This document shows, piece by piece, positions 54,019-62,780 of a DNA stretch of 64,000 bases (position 1 is its first letter; the number at the start of each line of letters is the position of its first letter). Origin of the DNA: Streptomyces pilosus. Its GTDB lineage: Bacteria; Actinomycetota; Actinomycetes; Streptomycetales; Streptomycetaceae. Made by a program: the position numbers and the translations under genes. Below the pieces are notes generated by a model that saw only the letters and a list, made by a program, of their open reading frames with translations, searched no databases and was not told the DNA's origin. Location: NCBI RefSeq assembly GCF_014649835.1, contig NZ_BMTU01000002.1:372001-436000 (forward strand), written 5' to 3'.

Positions 54019-54960
54019 TCAGTCCCTGAGGAAGAAGTGGTGCTCGTCGGCCACGTGCTCGTACTCGTCGAGCCGCGCCTGGGTCCGCTCCGGGTCCGCG
54101 TCGGTCATGGCCTGCAACAGTGCCGCGCACATCACGCCCGGCGCCGCGTAGGAGTCGAACACCAGCCGTGATCCGGTTCCCGTGGCGAAGGTGACGTCGG
54201 CCTCGTCCGCGACCGGGCCCAGTGCCAGATCGGTGATCAGCGCGACCTTCAGACCCGCGCTGCGCGCGACCCGCACCGCCGTCAGGGTCTCCTGCGCATG
54301 CCGCGGCATGGAGAACGCCAGCACCCAGGTGCCACCCGCTTCCCGTGACTGCAGCAGCGCGTCGTAGGCCACGCTGCCGCCCCGCGTCACCAGCCGCACG
54401 TCCGGGTGGATACGGCGGGCGGCGTAGGCGAAGTACTCGGCCAGGGAGACGGAGATGCGCAGGCCGAGCACGGTGAGCGGTGTCGAGGCCGACAGCCGGC
54501 GGCCGACCTCGATGAACCGGTCGGCGTCGGCGAAGTCGCGCCGCAGGTTCTCCAGGTTCTCGATCTCCGCGTCCACCGCCGCCTGGAGTTCGTTCCCGCG
54601 GGCCTCCTCGGCGGGTCCGCCCGCCCGGGTGCCGAGCGTGATCGACTGGAGCTTCTCCCGCAGCGCGGGGTAGCCGCTGAAGCCGACCGCCGAGGCGAAC
54701 CGGGTCACCGAGGGCTGGCTCACCCCGACCCGGTCCGCGAGATCCGTGATCGACAGGAACGCCGCCTCGGTGATGTGCTCGATCAGGTACTGGGCGATGC
54801 GCCGCTGGCCGGGGGAGAGCCGTGGCCGGTCGAAGAGCGTGCGGAGCTGGGCCGTCGGGGACAACTCCGAGTCCTGGCCCGCCTTCCCCGACGTGATCGC
54901 GGATGCCTGTGCGCGTGCCCGCTGCGGCGAGGGCACCGGTGCGCCTGCTTCGTCTCCCAC
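54019..54960 (-). CDS. MurR/RpiR-family transcriptional regulator
   Basis: The 313-residue regulator has an N-terminal HTH_6 domain (about 45-110, RRIAQYLIEHITEAAFLSIT, DLADRVGVSQPSVTRFASAV) and a SIS sugar-phosphate-binding domain (about 150-285, LTVLGLRISVSLAEYFAYAA, VLAFSMPRHAQETLTAVRVA). RpiR proteins sense phosphosugars or related ligands. The start at GTG 54960 has no clear ribosome site, so translation might begin further in. Neither neighbour is an obvious sugar-catabolic gene, so the target is unclear. Confidence 0.88.
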   Translation of the reverse strand: MGDEAGAPVPSPQRARAQASAITSGKAGQDSELSPTAQLRTLFDRPRLSPGQRRIAQYLIEHITEAAFLSITDLADRVGVSQPSVTRFASAVGFSGYPALREKLQSITLGTRAGGPAEEARGNELQAAVDAEIENLENLRRDFADADRFIEVGRRLSASTPLTVLGLRISVSLAEYFAYAARRIHPDVRLVTRGGSVAYDALLQSREAGGTWVLAFSMPRHAQETLTAVRVARSAGLKVALITDLALGPVADEADVTFATGTGSRLVFDSYAAPGVMCAALLQAMTDADPERTQARLDEYEHVADEHHFFLRD

Positions 54961-55110
54961 GAGAGTTCAACATAGCCCACGCGCCGCGGCGGCCCGGTTC
55001 CCGCCGGAGCACACCCGCTGTTCCCCCGAGCGGGGATATCCGCGCCTCATGGGGGAACCCGCCGACGCAGCGGAACAGGCCCACCCCCAGCACACGAGGA
55101 GCCACCGGAC

Positions 55111-55272
55111 ATGACCGTCCCCGAGGAGAACCGCCCGAAGACCCGGGACACCGACGAGATCGTCGAGCAGCGGCAGGACGACGGGACGCGCGCGCAGGGC
55201 GGCACCGGCCGCACGATGCGCGAGGCGCTGGAGGAGGCCGAGATCCGGCCGGACGACTACGACGAGCGGTAG
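55111..55272 (+). CDS. 53-residue acidic/basic small protein
   Basis: This very short gene encodes 53 highly charged residues (MTVPEENRPKTRDTDEIVEQ ... REALEEAEIRPDDYDER). ATG 55111 is preceded by GAGGAG with 10 bases of spacing, and codon usage has the strong G/C third-position bias of real genes. No cysteine or hydrophobic stretch is present. I do not know the family. It lies 69 bases before the FhaA-domain gene on the same strand. Confidence 0.55.
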   Translation: MTVPEENRPKTRDTDEIVEQRQDDGTRAQGGTGRTMREALEEAEIRPDDYDER

Positions 55273-55341
55273 ACGAACGGCACTTCCGACGGCACCCGCC
55301 CGTCCCCCCCCCGACCCCGACCACTTTCGGCAGGTGAAGGC

Positions 55342-55752
55342 ATGAGCGCCCTGAGCGCGCTGGAAAAGGCACTGGAGAACCGTTGGGAGGCGCTGTGGGC
55401 GCGCATGTCGGGCCGGGACCCGGTCGAACTCGTCGACGCCCTGCGGCGCGAGTGCGACAGCAACGCGGTGGTGTGCCGGGCGGGCCGGGTGATGGTGCCC
55501 AACGCCTATGACGTGGAACTCTCCGGCCCGGTGCACGAGGAACTGACGCGCCAGGGCGGCCGCGTGGGCCAGTTGCTCACCGACCGGCTGGCCCGGCACG
55601 CCGCACGCCACGGCTACGAGTGGGCGGGCCCGCTCGCCGTGCACGTGCGCCGGTCCGCGGAAGTCCCCAACGGCCGTTACCGCGTGGCCAGCAGTGTGAT
55701 GCCGCACGTGAGCGCGGACGGCTTCCAGCGGGCGGCGGCGGGACACGGCTGA
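55342..55752 (+). CDS. free-standing FhaA N-terminal (DUF3662) domain protein
   Basis: The 136-residue protein matches the N-terminal domain of FhaA (DUF3662): LEKALENRWEALWARMSGRD, ELVDALRRECDSNAVV, VMVPNAYDVELSGPVHEELT and the C-terminal VHVRRSAEVPNGRYRVASSV. In full FhaA this domain precedes a long linker and an FHA phospho-threonine-binding domain that works with PknB signalling and wall synthesis. Here the chain stops after the first domain, so it cannot bind phospho-threonine itself. It may be a regulator or decoy. Confidence 0.85.
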   Translation: MSALSALEKALENRWEALWARMSGRDPVELVDALRRECDSNAVVCRAGRVMVPNAYDVELSGPVHEELTRQGGRVGQLLTDRLARHAARHGYEWAGPLAVHVRRSAEVPNGRYRVASSVMPHVSADGFQRAAAGHG

Positions 55753-55887
55753 CCCCGTACCCGGCCCTCAATCCCCCGTCCGGGGACGGCCGATGCGCCC
55801 AGCGGACCGCGGAACCGCCGGACCGCCGGATGGACGGCGCGGACACCGCCACCCGCGGCCGCTTCCGCCGACCCGGGTGAGCCCGTG

Positions 55888-56577
55888 TCAGCCGGCCGTG
55901 CCGCGTCCGGCCCGTTCCGCCGGACGGGACGCGTCCGGCAGCGCCGGGGCCGGCACCACGAGATCGGCGCGGTCCCGCGTCGCGGCGACCAGTTCGGCGT
56001 TGGGCCGGTCGGAGCGTTCGACCCAGGCGCACGCCTCCGCGTGACTCTTGCCGAACTCCACGTGCCGGGCGATCAGACGCCGCAGCCGCTCCTCCTCGTC
56101 CAGGGCACAGAACCACACCTCGTCCAGCTGACGCCCGACCCGCGCCCACGCGCCGGTGTCCAGCAGCAGGTAGTTGCCCTCGGTCACCACCAGCCGGGCG
56201 GCCGCCGGCACCGGGACGGCCCCCGCGAGCGGCTGTTCCAGCGTCCGCTCGAAGCCGGGGGCGTAGACGTCCTCGTCGTACGCCTCCTCGCGCAGCCGCT
56301 CCAGCAGCGCCGCGTACCCGGCGGCGTCGAAGGTGTCGGGGGCGCCCTTGCGGTCCCGGCGGCCCAGCCGGTCGAGTTCGGCGTCGGCGAGGTGGAAGCC
56401 GTCCATGGGGACGTGCACCGCCCACGGCCCGCCGGAGCCGTTCAGCTCCCGCACCAGGAGCGCGGCGAGCGTGGACTTGCCCGCGCCGGGGCTGCCGGCG
56501 ATGCCGAGGATCGCGCGCCGGCCGCCGCGCGGGAGGGAGCGGGCACGGCCCAGGAGGTCGTCGAAAGTAAGCGCCAC
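55888..56577 (-). CDS. P-loop kinase (nucleoside/pantothenate-kinase-like)
   Basis: The 229-residue P-loop NTPase has Walker A GIAGSPGAGKSTLAALLV, Walker B-like RLVVTEGNYLLLD, a substrate segment VHVPMDGFHLADAELDRLG and a later RLIARHVEFGKSHAEA lid-like region. It resembles the nucleoside/nucleotide kinase family related to pantothenate and uridine kinases, including small sugar kinases. The GTG 56577 start was taken; the ribosome site is weak. It diverges from the HAD gene by about 80 bases. The substrate is unknown. Confidence 0.82.
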   Translation of the reverse strand: MALTFDDLLGRARSLPRGGRRAILGIAGSPGAGKSTLAALLVRELNGSGGPWAVHVPMDGFHLADAELDRLGRRDRKGAPDTFDAAGYAALLERLREEAYDEDVYAPGFERTLEQPLAGAVPVPAAARLVVTEGNYLLLDTGAWARVGRQLDEVWFCALDEEERLRRLIARHVEFGKSHAEACAWVERSDRPNAELVAATRDRADLVVPAPALPDASRPAERAGRGTAG

Positions 56578-56660
56578 ATGCCCGAGTGTGTCACCCGGGC
56601 AGGGGACGACCGGCCGTCGGGCGGCCGGACCGCGTGCTCCCCGCCGCACCGCGGGGGACG

Positions 56661-57407
56661 ATGTCCCGCATGACGGATCCGGGCCTGCCCGACGGCATCC
56701 TCGCGTGCCTCTTCGACCTCGACGGCGTCGTCACCAGGACGGCCACCGTCCACGCGGCCGCCTGGAAGGACCTGTTCGACGCCTTCCTCCGGGAGCGGGA
56801 CGGCGATACCTTCCGCCCCTTCACCCAGGCCGACTACGACGCGTACGTCGACGGCCTGCCCCGCGCCGACGGCGTACGCGCCTTCCTCGCCTCCCGCGGC
56901 ATCGCCCTGCCCGAGGGCGGGCCGGACGACCCGCCCGGCTCCCGCACCGTGCACGGTCTCGGGAACCGCAAGAACGAGCTGCTGCTGGCGAGGATCCGCA
57001 CCGACGGCGTCGCGACGTACGACAGCACCCTGCGCTACATCGAGGCGGTCCGCGCCCGGGGCCTGCGCACCGCGATCGTCTCCTCCAGCGCCAACTGCCT
57101 CGACGTCCTGCGGTCCATCGGCGCCGAGGACCTCTTCGACGTCCGGATCGACGGAGTGGTCGCGGCGGAGCGCGGCCTTCCCGGCAAGCCCGCCCCGGAC
57201 ACCTTCCTGGCCGCCGCCCGGGAACTCGGCGTGGCACCCTCCCGCGCCGCCGTCTTCGAGGACGCGCTCGCCGGCATGGACGCGGGCCGCGCCGGGGGCT
57301 TCGGATACGTCGTCGGCGTGGACCGGACCGGCCGGGCCGACGCGCTGTACGCACGCGGCGCCGACCGGGTCGTGACGGACCTCGCCGAACTCGGGTGCGA
57401 CACCTGA
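56661..57407 (+). CDS. HAD hydrolase, beta-phosphoglucomutase type
   Basis: The 248-residue HAD-superfamily enzyme has motif I FDLDGVVTRT (nucleophile and acid Asp), the cap domain (about 25-110), motif II VSSSANC, motif III GKPAPDTFLAAAREL and motif IV VFEDALAGMDAG. This matches beta-phosphoglucomutase-type hydrolases that interconvert or dephosphorylate sugar phosphates. ATG 56661 or ATG 56670 could be the start. A divergent kinase beside it could belong to the same pathway. The exact substrate is unknown. Confidence 0.88.
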   Translation: MSRMTDPGLPDGILACLFDLDGVVTRTATVHAAAWKDLFDAFLRERDGDTFRPFTQADYDAYVDGLPRADGVRAFLASRGIALPEGGPDDPPGSRTVHGLGNRKNELLLARIRTDGVATYDSTLRYIEAVRARGLRTAIVSSSANCLDVLRSIGAEDLFDVRIDGVVAAERGLPGKPAPDTFLAAARELGVAPSRAAVFEDALAGMDAGRAGGFGYVVGVDRTGRADALYARGADRVVTDLAELGCDT

Positions 57408-57580
57408 GCACACCGTCACCGCCGGCCGGCATGGGACGGTTGGCCGTATACCGCCCTGCGTGCTCCTTCCGTCCGGGTTAGGTTGTCGGTGATCTTCGAG
57501 AACCCGGCCGGTCTCCCCGCCCCGGACCCCGCGGCGCAGGACCCCGGCAGCCCTGACGCGCGAGATCCGGAGGACGGACG

Positions 57581-59059
57581 ATGACCGACGGCGCCGGTGC
57601 CCTCCTCGCCGCGGCACGGCGCCGTGAGCAGCGGTCGGGGCCGGACGCCTCCCGCGGGGCGCACGGCAGCAGACCGCTCGCGGTGCTCGCCGCCGTCTTC
57701 GTCCTCGCCCAACTCGTCCTCGTGCGGCCCGTGCTGGGTCTCGGCTGGGACGAGATCGTCTACACCAGCCAGGTCACCTCCCACCACCCGGCCGCCTTCT
57801 TCAGCGCCCCGCGCTCCCGCGGCGTCTCCCTGCTGGTCGCCCCCGTCGCGTCGTGGTCCGAGTCCACCGCGCTGCTGCGCGTCCATCTTGCCCTGCTCTC
57901 CGGCCTCGCCCTCTACCTGGCCCTGCGCGTCTGGCGGGGCCTGTTCCCGACCCGGATCCTGGTCACCGCGGGCGCGTTCTTCGCCTCCCTGTGGGTGACC
58001 CTGTTCTACGGTCCGCAGGCCATGCCCAACTACTGGGTCGCCGTCGGCGCGCTGATCGCCGTCGGCGGCTTCCTGCGCCACCGCGCGGACCCCTCGTCCG
58101 GCGGCCCGCTGTGGACCGTGGTGGCGGGGACCGCGCTCATGGCCTGGATGCGTCCCACCGACGCCGTCTGGGTGGTGATTCCCCTCCTCGTGCTCTCCCT
58201 GGCCCGGCACCGGCGCTCCCTGCTCGCCCTGACGGGTGGCCTCGCGGCGGGCGGGGTCCCGTGGGTGATCGAGGCGTACGCCGCCTTCGGCGGACTGGCG
58301 GAGCGGCTGGCGGAGGCGTCCCGCATCCAGGGCGGGCTCGGCTGGCACATCGCCGTCGACGACCAGCTGCGCAGCCTGGGCGGGCGGGCGCTGTGCCGCC
58401 CGTGCACCGGGTCCATGCCGCACCCGGTGATCACCCTGTGGTGGTTCGTCCTGCCACTGCTCGCGGTCCTCGGCCTGGTCGTCGCCGTACGGGCCCGCCG
58501 CACCCTGCGCACCCTGGTGCCGCTGGCCTGTGCGGCGACCGCCGCGCTCCCTTACCTCTTCATGATCGAGTACGCGGCGCCCCGCTTCCTGCAGCCCGCC
58601 TACGCCCTGCTCTCGATCCCGGTCGCCCAGGCGCTGTGGTACCTGATCACGGCACCGCGCGGGAGGTGGCGGACGGCCGGCCGGATCCTCGTGGCGCTCG
58701 CCGTGGCCGGCCATCTCACCGTCCAGCTGACCGTCCTCGCGCACACCGTCGACCGCAATGTCGACAGCCGCCGCGACTGGGCCCGCACGGCCGGAGAACT
58801 CCACCGGCTCGGCATCCGCCCGCCCTGTCTGATCACCGGGTACGAGGCCATCCCGATCGGCTACTACGCGGGCTGCTCCTCCGGTGCCACGTCCGGCAAC
58901 AACGAGAACACCACGCCCGCCGAAATCCTGCGCACCGCCGCCCGCCTCCCCGTCGCCACGCTCACCGGGCCCGGCGGCACCCCGCCCGGATACGCCCGGC
59001 CCTGGCCGGTCCACCGGATCGGTGACCTGAAGGTACGGGTCGCTCCCGCACCCGGGTGA
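57581..59059 (+). CDS. GT-C type membrane glycosyltransferase-like protein
   Basis: The 492-residue integral membrane protein has about ten hydrophobic helices and a periplasmic-side acidic motif after the first helix (LGWDEIVYTSQVTSHHP), the DE signature of GT39/GT83-type enzymes using polyprenyl-phosphate sugars. Helices include LAVLAAVFVLAQLVLVRPVL, GALIAVGGFL and WWFVLPLLAVLGLVVAV. The C-terminal soluble part (from about 405) carries several cysteines. The acceptor could be a wall polymer or lipid; unknown. It stands alone. Confidence 0.78.
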   Translation: MTDGAGALLAAARRREQRSGPDASRGAHGSRPLAVLAAVFVLAQLVLVRPVLGLGWDEIVYTSQVTSHHPAAFFSAPRSRGVSLLVAPVASWSESTALLRVHLALLSGLALYLALRVWRGLFPTRILVTAGAFFASLWVTLFYGPQAMPNYWVAVGALIAVGGFLRHRADPSSGGPLWTVVAGTALMAWMRPTDAVWVVIPLLVLSLARHRRSLLALTGGLAAGGVPWVIEAYAAFGGLAERLAEASRIQGGLGWHIAVDDQLRSLGGRALCRPCTGSMPHPVITLWWFVLPLLAVLGLVVAVRARRTLRTLVPLACAATAALPYLFMIEYAAPRFLQPAYALLSIPVAQALWYLITAPRGRWRTAGRILVALAVAGHLTVQLTVLAHTVDRNVDSRRDWARTAGELHRLGIRPPCLITGYEAIPIGYYAGCSSGATSGNNENTTPAEILRTAARLPVATLTGPGGTPPGYARPWPVHRIGDLKVRVAPAPG

Positions 59060-59212
59060 CGGGGCCGGCCGCCTCCCCGCCGGCGTGCTCCCGGGGCCTC
59101 CCCGGGAACCGCTGCCGCCGTCCGGTGCACGGGGTTAGAGATCGCGTGACGGGAAACGCGGATCCCACACCGCAGACGAATTGTGCCGACGCAGCGTGAC
59201 AGGGAGGACGCC

Positions 59213-59701
59213 ATGGGCTCCGAACCGATGGCCGACGACGCCTACCAGCCCACCGGGAGCAACGAGGAGCAGGAGGACGCCGCGCCGCTCGACATGCAGG
59301 ACGCCCTCGACGAGCGGACCTACGACGACCACCTGGACGAGGGCTACTCACCGCCGGAGAAGCCGCTGGGCGTCACCAAGTACGGCACCACGGCCGCTGA
59401 GCAGCACGAGGGGGAGAGCCTCGACCAGCGGCTGGCCCAGGAGGTGCCCGAGGAGTCCGCGCCCGCCGGGGACGCGGTGGGCGACCTGCCCGGCGGTGAG
59501 GGCGAGCCGGTGGACCCGGAGGCGGGCACCGCCCGCGCGGGACGGCTGGTCGCCCCCGACGAGGGCGCCCGCACCGACACGACCAAGGAGACCGTCGCCG
59601 AGGACGTCGGCATCGACGGCGGCGCCGCGGGCGCGGAGGAAGCCGCGATGCACGTCGTCGAGGACGAGACGGCGCTCCCGGACGACCAGGACAGAAGTTG
59701 A
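59213..59701 (+). CDS. DUF5709 domain protein
   Basis: The 162-residue, strongly acidic protein matches the DUF5709 family: AAPLDMQDALDERTYDDHLD, EGYSPPEKPLGVTKYGTTAA and HEGESLDQRLAQEVPEE. No catalytic or membrane features are present; the function is unknown. ATG 59213 is chosen because AGGGAGG lies a few bases upstream; an earlier in-frame start at 59183 has none. A strong bidirectional hairpin follows. Confidence 0.88.
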   Translation: MGSEPMADDAYQPTGSNEEQEDAAPLDMQDALDERTYDDHLDEGYSPPEKPLGVTKYGTTAAEQHEGESLDQRLAQEVPEESAPAGDAVGDLPGGEGEPVDPEAGTARAGRLVAPDEGARTDTTKETVAEDVGIDGGAAGAEEAAMHVVEDETALPDDQDRS

Positions 59702-59780
59702 CCGGACCGGCCGGACCGGCACCGGCCGGACTCGAACCGGACGGAAGGACACCGCCCGGACGGGGACCGGACGGGCAGGG

Positions 59781-59835
59781 CGGAGCGGCGCCGCCGGCCC
59801 GCGCGTGAGCGCACCGGGCCGGCGGCGCCGCTCCG
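59781..59835. terminator. perfect 20-bp bidirectional hairpin
   Basis: The arms 59781-59800 and 59816-59835 are exact reverse complements (20 bp) with a 15-base loop, sited between two convergent genes. Confidence 0.75.
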
Positions 59836-59857
59836 CCGCTGCGGGGACCCGGGAGGG

Positions 59858-60064
59858 TCAGGGCAGGATCTTGTCCAGGGCGGCGGGCCCCTCCTCGGCC
59901 AGCTTCCGCTCGGCCCACTCGAGGTTCCGCGGGGTGAGGTCCTTGCCGGAGGCGAGAACCAGGTCCTCCGGTGACACCTCTGTGCCGGTGCGGGCGTGGA
60001 GGATGCTGTCCGGGGTGGCGCTGTCCTCGGGCTGCCGGGACGCGTCGGGCTGGGACGTCGACAT
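59858..60064 (-). CDS. small hydrophilic protein of unknown function
   Basis: The 68-residue protein begins MSTSQPDASRQPED and ends DLTPRNLEWAERKLAEEGPA followed by a short tail. It has a predicted helix in the C-terminal third and no cysteines. ATG 60064 is preceded by GAGGAG with 8 bases of spacing, which sets the start; the reading upstream to 60166 is unsupported. No family is recognised. Confidence 0.6.
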   Translation of the reverse strand: MSTSQPDASRQPEDSATPDSILHARTGTEVSPEDLVLASGKDLTPRNLEWAERKLAEEGPAALDKILP

Positions 60065-60248
60065 CTTCTGGCTCCTCGGGTCCGGATCGCTGTGGCGGTC
60101 CCGGTGCTGGCATCGGGTCCGATACCTACCATTCAACGCGGGAGCCCGCCGTGCATCCGGAAGCACGCGCGGCGCCGCGGTGAGGGGCCGCCTCCTGGAG
60201 GCCGGGGTACCTTCCCGGGCCCGCGGGAAACCCGTCCCGCGTCCCGGC

Positions 60249-61451
60249 CTAGAAGGGCGTGAGGGTCAGCCGCAGACCCGTCGGTGCGGTGTCCTGGATG
60301 TACGAGGCGAAGTCGGCCACGTCGTCGAAGGCGAAACCGTACGCCCGGCCGTCCTCGGTGGCCGTGTGGACCGCCTTGGAGTAGTGGTTGGTGAGCTCCG
60401 TCCGGTAGAAGACCGAGGCGTCGGCGGTCGGCTGGTCGGGGTGGCTGAGCAGCGTCGACCGGTTGAAACCGGCGCCCAGCACCGCGGCCACCGGACCGGT
60501 GGTGCCGTCGTTGGGGGCGGCCAGGGCCCCGTCGCAGAAGAGGACGTCCCGCGTGGACGGCTTGGCGAAGGAGACCTGGGCGGGCCCGTCGAAGGTGAAC
60601 CGCTCCCCGCGCACCCGGCCCGTGAAGGTGCCGGCGTTGGTGGTGACCTTGAGGTCCCGGCCGGTGTACGTGCTCCACACCTCGTCGATGTACGGGGCGA
60701 GGTAGTCCCCGGCGAACAGACCGGCGTCCAGCCCGTGGCCCGGGGCGATGATCCGGGTGTCGTCCACGACCAGCCGGGAGAACGCCTCCTGCTCCCTGAC
60801 GGCCGCGAACGCCGCCTCGCGGCCGCCCTCGCGCACCGTGCCCGTCACCTGGTCGGCGGAGCCGGTGAGCCGGATGCTCAGCGGCACACTGAACATGTCG
60901 ACCATCGTGGTGTTGCAGAACATGCCGGCGGAGTTGTAGGTGAACTCCGCGCAGTCGTGCAGCACGCCGTAGTTGGGGTCGGAGGTGACCCAGCCGGCCG
61001 GGTACTGCAGCGCCGCGTCGCCGTTGCCGTCGGTGACGGCCTTGAACTTGAGCTTGGCGCCGAGGGAGACGTAGATCCGGCCGGACATGTGGGGGAGGGA
61101 CAGCTTGGTCTCGCCGCTGCCGGACAGGCTGATCGCGTAGTCGGTGAAGCCGTCGGGGCCGTTGTCCGACGCGGCGATCGGGACGACGTTCCCCTCGGGG
61201 GTGAGCCGGACCTGGCGGCCGTCCGCGTTGCCCACGACGTACAGGTGCACGCCGGCGTTGTCGAAGGAACCGCTGTTGTTGACGATGGTCAGCGGCAGGG
61301 AGGCCGCCGCCGTGCCGGGCCCGCGCCGCGGGGCCTGGTCCGCGAGGGCGTGCGGGGCGATCAGCGCCGCCGCGGGCAGGGCCACGGCGGCCCCGCCGAG
61401 AGCGAAGAGGACCTTGCGGCGGCCGAGGGTGCGCTGATGACGTGGAGTCAT
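60249..61451 (-). CDS. secreted GH64 beta-1,3-glucanase
   Basis: The 400-residue exported enzyme has a Tat-type signal peptide (about 1-38, RRKVLFALGGAAVALPAAAL) followed by a GH64 catalytic unit (about 50-400). Family features are PLTIVNNSGSFDNAGVHLYV, GRIYVSLGAKL, YGVLHDCAEFTYNSAGMFCN, DMFSVPLSIRL and VWSTYTGRDLKVTTNAGTF. GH64 enzymes release laminaripentaose from laminarin and fungal cell walls with inversion. A CebR-like palindrome sits upstream. Family and secretion are firm. Confidence 0.95.
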   Translation of the reverse strand: MTPRHQRTLGRRKVLFALGGAAVALPAAALIAPHALADQAPRRGPGTAAASLPLTIVNNSGSFDNAGVHLYVVGNADGRQVRLTPEGNVVPIAASDNGPDGFTDYAISLSGSGETKLSLPHMSGRIYVSLGAKLKFKAVTDGNGDAALQYPAGWVTSDPNYGVLHDCAEFTYNSAGMFCNTTMVDMFSVPLSIRLTGSADQVTGTVREGGREAAFAAVREQEAFSRLVVDDTRIIAPGHGLDAGLFAGDYLAPYIDEVWSTYTGRDLKVTTNAGTFTGRVRGERFTFDGPAQVSFAKPSTRDVLFCDGALAAPNDGTTGPVAAVLGAGFNRSTLLSHPDQPTADASVFYRTELTNHYSKAVHTATEDGRAYGFAFDDVADFASYIQDTAPTGLRLTLTPF

Positions 61452-61514
61452 GTGGGGGTCTCCAGGGTGCTCGTGCGGGTTCCTGACCGCACCGGCCGAC
61501 GCGGGGGGCAGTCG

Positions 61515-61528
61515 AGAGAGCGCTCTCA
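61515..61528. promoter_or_regulatory. CebR/LacI-like operator upstream of GH64
   Basis: AGAGAGCGCTCTCA contains a perfect 12-base palindrome (61516-61527) with the same GAGCGCTC core as the CebR box at 7750-7763 but with A/T in place of G/C next to it. It lies about 65 bases before the start codon of the minus-strand GH64 gene. The likely binder is a LacI-type glucan repressor (BglR-like) or CebR itself. Confidence 0.65.
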
Positions 61529-61657
61529 GACCGCACGTCGGGACCGGCGCGCGATCTCGATGCTAGGGACACCGACGCACCCCGCCAACGGTCCGACTTG
61601 TCCTCCGACACCCGCCGACCTGCGCAGACGTGCAGAGACGACCAACTCCCCACGATC

Positions 61658-61687
61658 GCTTAACCGGCCCTTAAGGGCCGCTTAAGC
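61658..61687. repeat. 30-base near-perfect palindrome with TTAA core
   Basis: CGGCCCTTAAGGGCCG (61665-61680) is a perfect 16-base palindrome; extended by GCTTAAC on the left and CTTAAGC on the right it becomes a 30-base palindrome with one mismatched pair. Three TTAA boxes in 30 bases are unusual in this genome. Confidence 0.8.
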
Positions 61688-61773
61688 CGACCCGGCGGGC
61701 CGCGGCACACAGTGCGCACGCGGTGTTCCGCTGCGCAGTCGCCGGGCGTGTCACGACGGGCGGTCCCCGGGCG

Positions 61774-62670
61774 TCACGACGGGCGGCCCCCGCCGCGCAG
61801 CGACGCCTCGGCCGTGGCCAGGACCCGCGTCACCCGGAGGGCGAACCCGGCGTCGCAGGCGTGCGGAACGCCCGTGCGGGCCGCGGTGAGCAGGGCGTCG
61901 ACGGCCCGCCCGAGGACCGGGACGACGCCCTCCGAGGACTCCGGGAGGACCGTCACCCCCGCGTCGCCCCGCAGCTCCACCCCGGCGCCCGCGGCAGCCG
62001 GGGGCGCGGTCAGGCTCAGGGTGAGGCTGCTCGACGCGCCGCCCGCGTGGTCGAGGACGAGATGGACCGTGTCGCCGGGCCCGTAGGCGGCCGCCGTCAC
62101 CCGCCGCGGCTCGCCGAGCACCGGGAGCAGCACGGACAGGGCGTGCGGGCCCACGTCCCACAGCGCGCCCTTCTCCCGCCGCCACGGCGAGGCGGCGTAA
62201 GGACTGCCCGCGTCGCCGAACACCGCCCCGAGCCAGTGCACCCGCCCCGTGAACCACCCTCCCCTACGCGCCTGTTCGGTGATCCATGCCTCCGCCTCGG
62301 GCTGGAAACGGGTGGTGAAGAACACCACCGAGGCGACCTGGGCCTCCTCGGCGGCCTCGGCCACCGCCAGCCCTTCCTCGACCGTCGGCGCGAGCGGCTT
62401 GTCGAGCAGCAGGTGGCATCCCGCCCGTGCCGCGCGCACCGCCAGCCCCGCCTGCACCGCCGGCGGCAGCGCGACGGCGACCGCGTCCACGTCGGCGAGG
62501 AGGGCGTCGACGTCGTCGTAGGCCCGGGTGCCGTGCACGGCGGCCAGTTCCCCGGCGGCCTCGGGGCGCCGGCCCCAGACCCCGGCGAAGTCGACGTCCG
62601 GGTGCCCGCTCAGCGCGGGGGCGTGTGCCACCCGCGCCCAGGGGCCGGTGCCGAGCAGTCCGATCCGCAT
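61774..62670 (-). CDS. Gfo/Idh/MocA-family oxidoreductase
   Basis: The 298-residue NAD(P)-dependent sugar-type dehydrogenase has the Rossmann start RIGLLGTGPWARVAHAPALS, the conserved Lys-Pro (LLLDKPLAPTVEEG) and the C-terminal alpha/beta domain (about 125-298; ASSVVFF-type region and HWLGAVFGDAGSPYAASPWR, with WDVGPHALSVLLPV carrying the catalytic-type His). The substrate is unknown. ATG 62670 follows GGGAGAGG. It is on the same strand as GH64, separated by its control region. Confidence 0.88.
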   Translation of the reverse strand: MRIGLLGTGPWARVAHAPALSGHPDVDFAGVWGRRPEAAGELAAVHGTRAYDDVDALLADVDAVAVALPPAVQAGLAVRAARAGCHLLLDKPLAPTVEEGLAVAEAAEEAQVASVVFFTTRFQPEAEAWITEQARRGGWFTGRVHWLGAVFGDAGSPYAASPWRREKGALWDVGPHALSVLLPVLGEPRRVTAAAYGPGDTVHLVLDHAGGASSSLTLSLTAPPAAAGAGVELRGDAGVTVLPESSEGVVPVLGRAVDALLTAARTGVPHACDAGFALRVTRVLATAEASLRGGGRPS

Positions 62671-62780
62671 GCCGCCGCCTCTCCCGCGGCCCGCTGCCGC
62701 ACCGCTCGTCCCGCGCGCGCCGCGCCGGCCCGCCGCTCCGGGTCAGAACGATGATCCCTGCCGAAATCACCTGTCAACAG

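Larger units (their letters stand above)
61452..61773. other. control region of the GH64 gene
   Basis: There is no gene in these 322 bases. It holds the GAGAGCGCTCTC palindrome, a large near-perfect palindrome at 61658-61687, and a purine-poor stretch between them. Both are listed separately. Confidence 0.6.
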
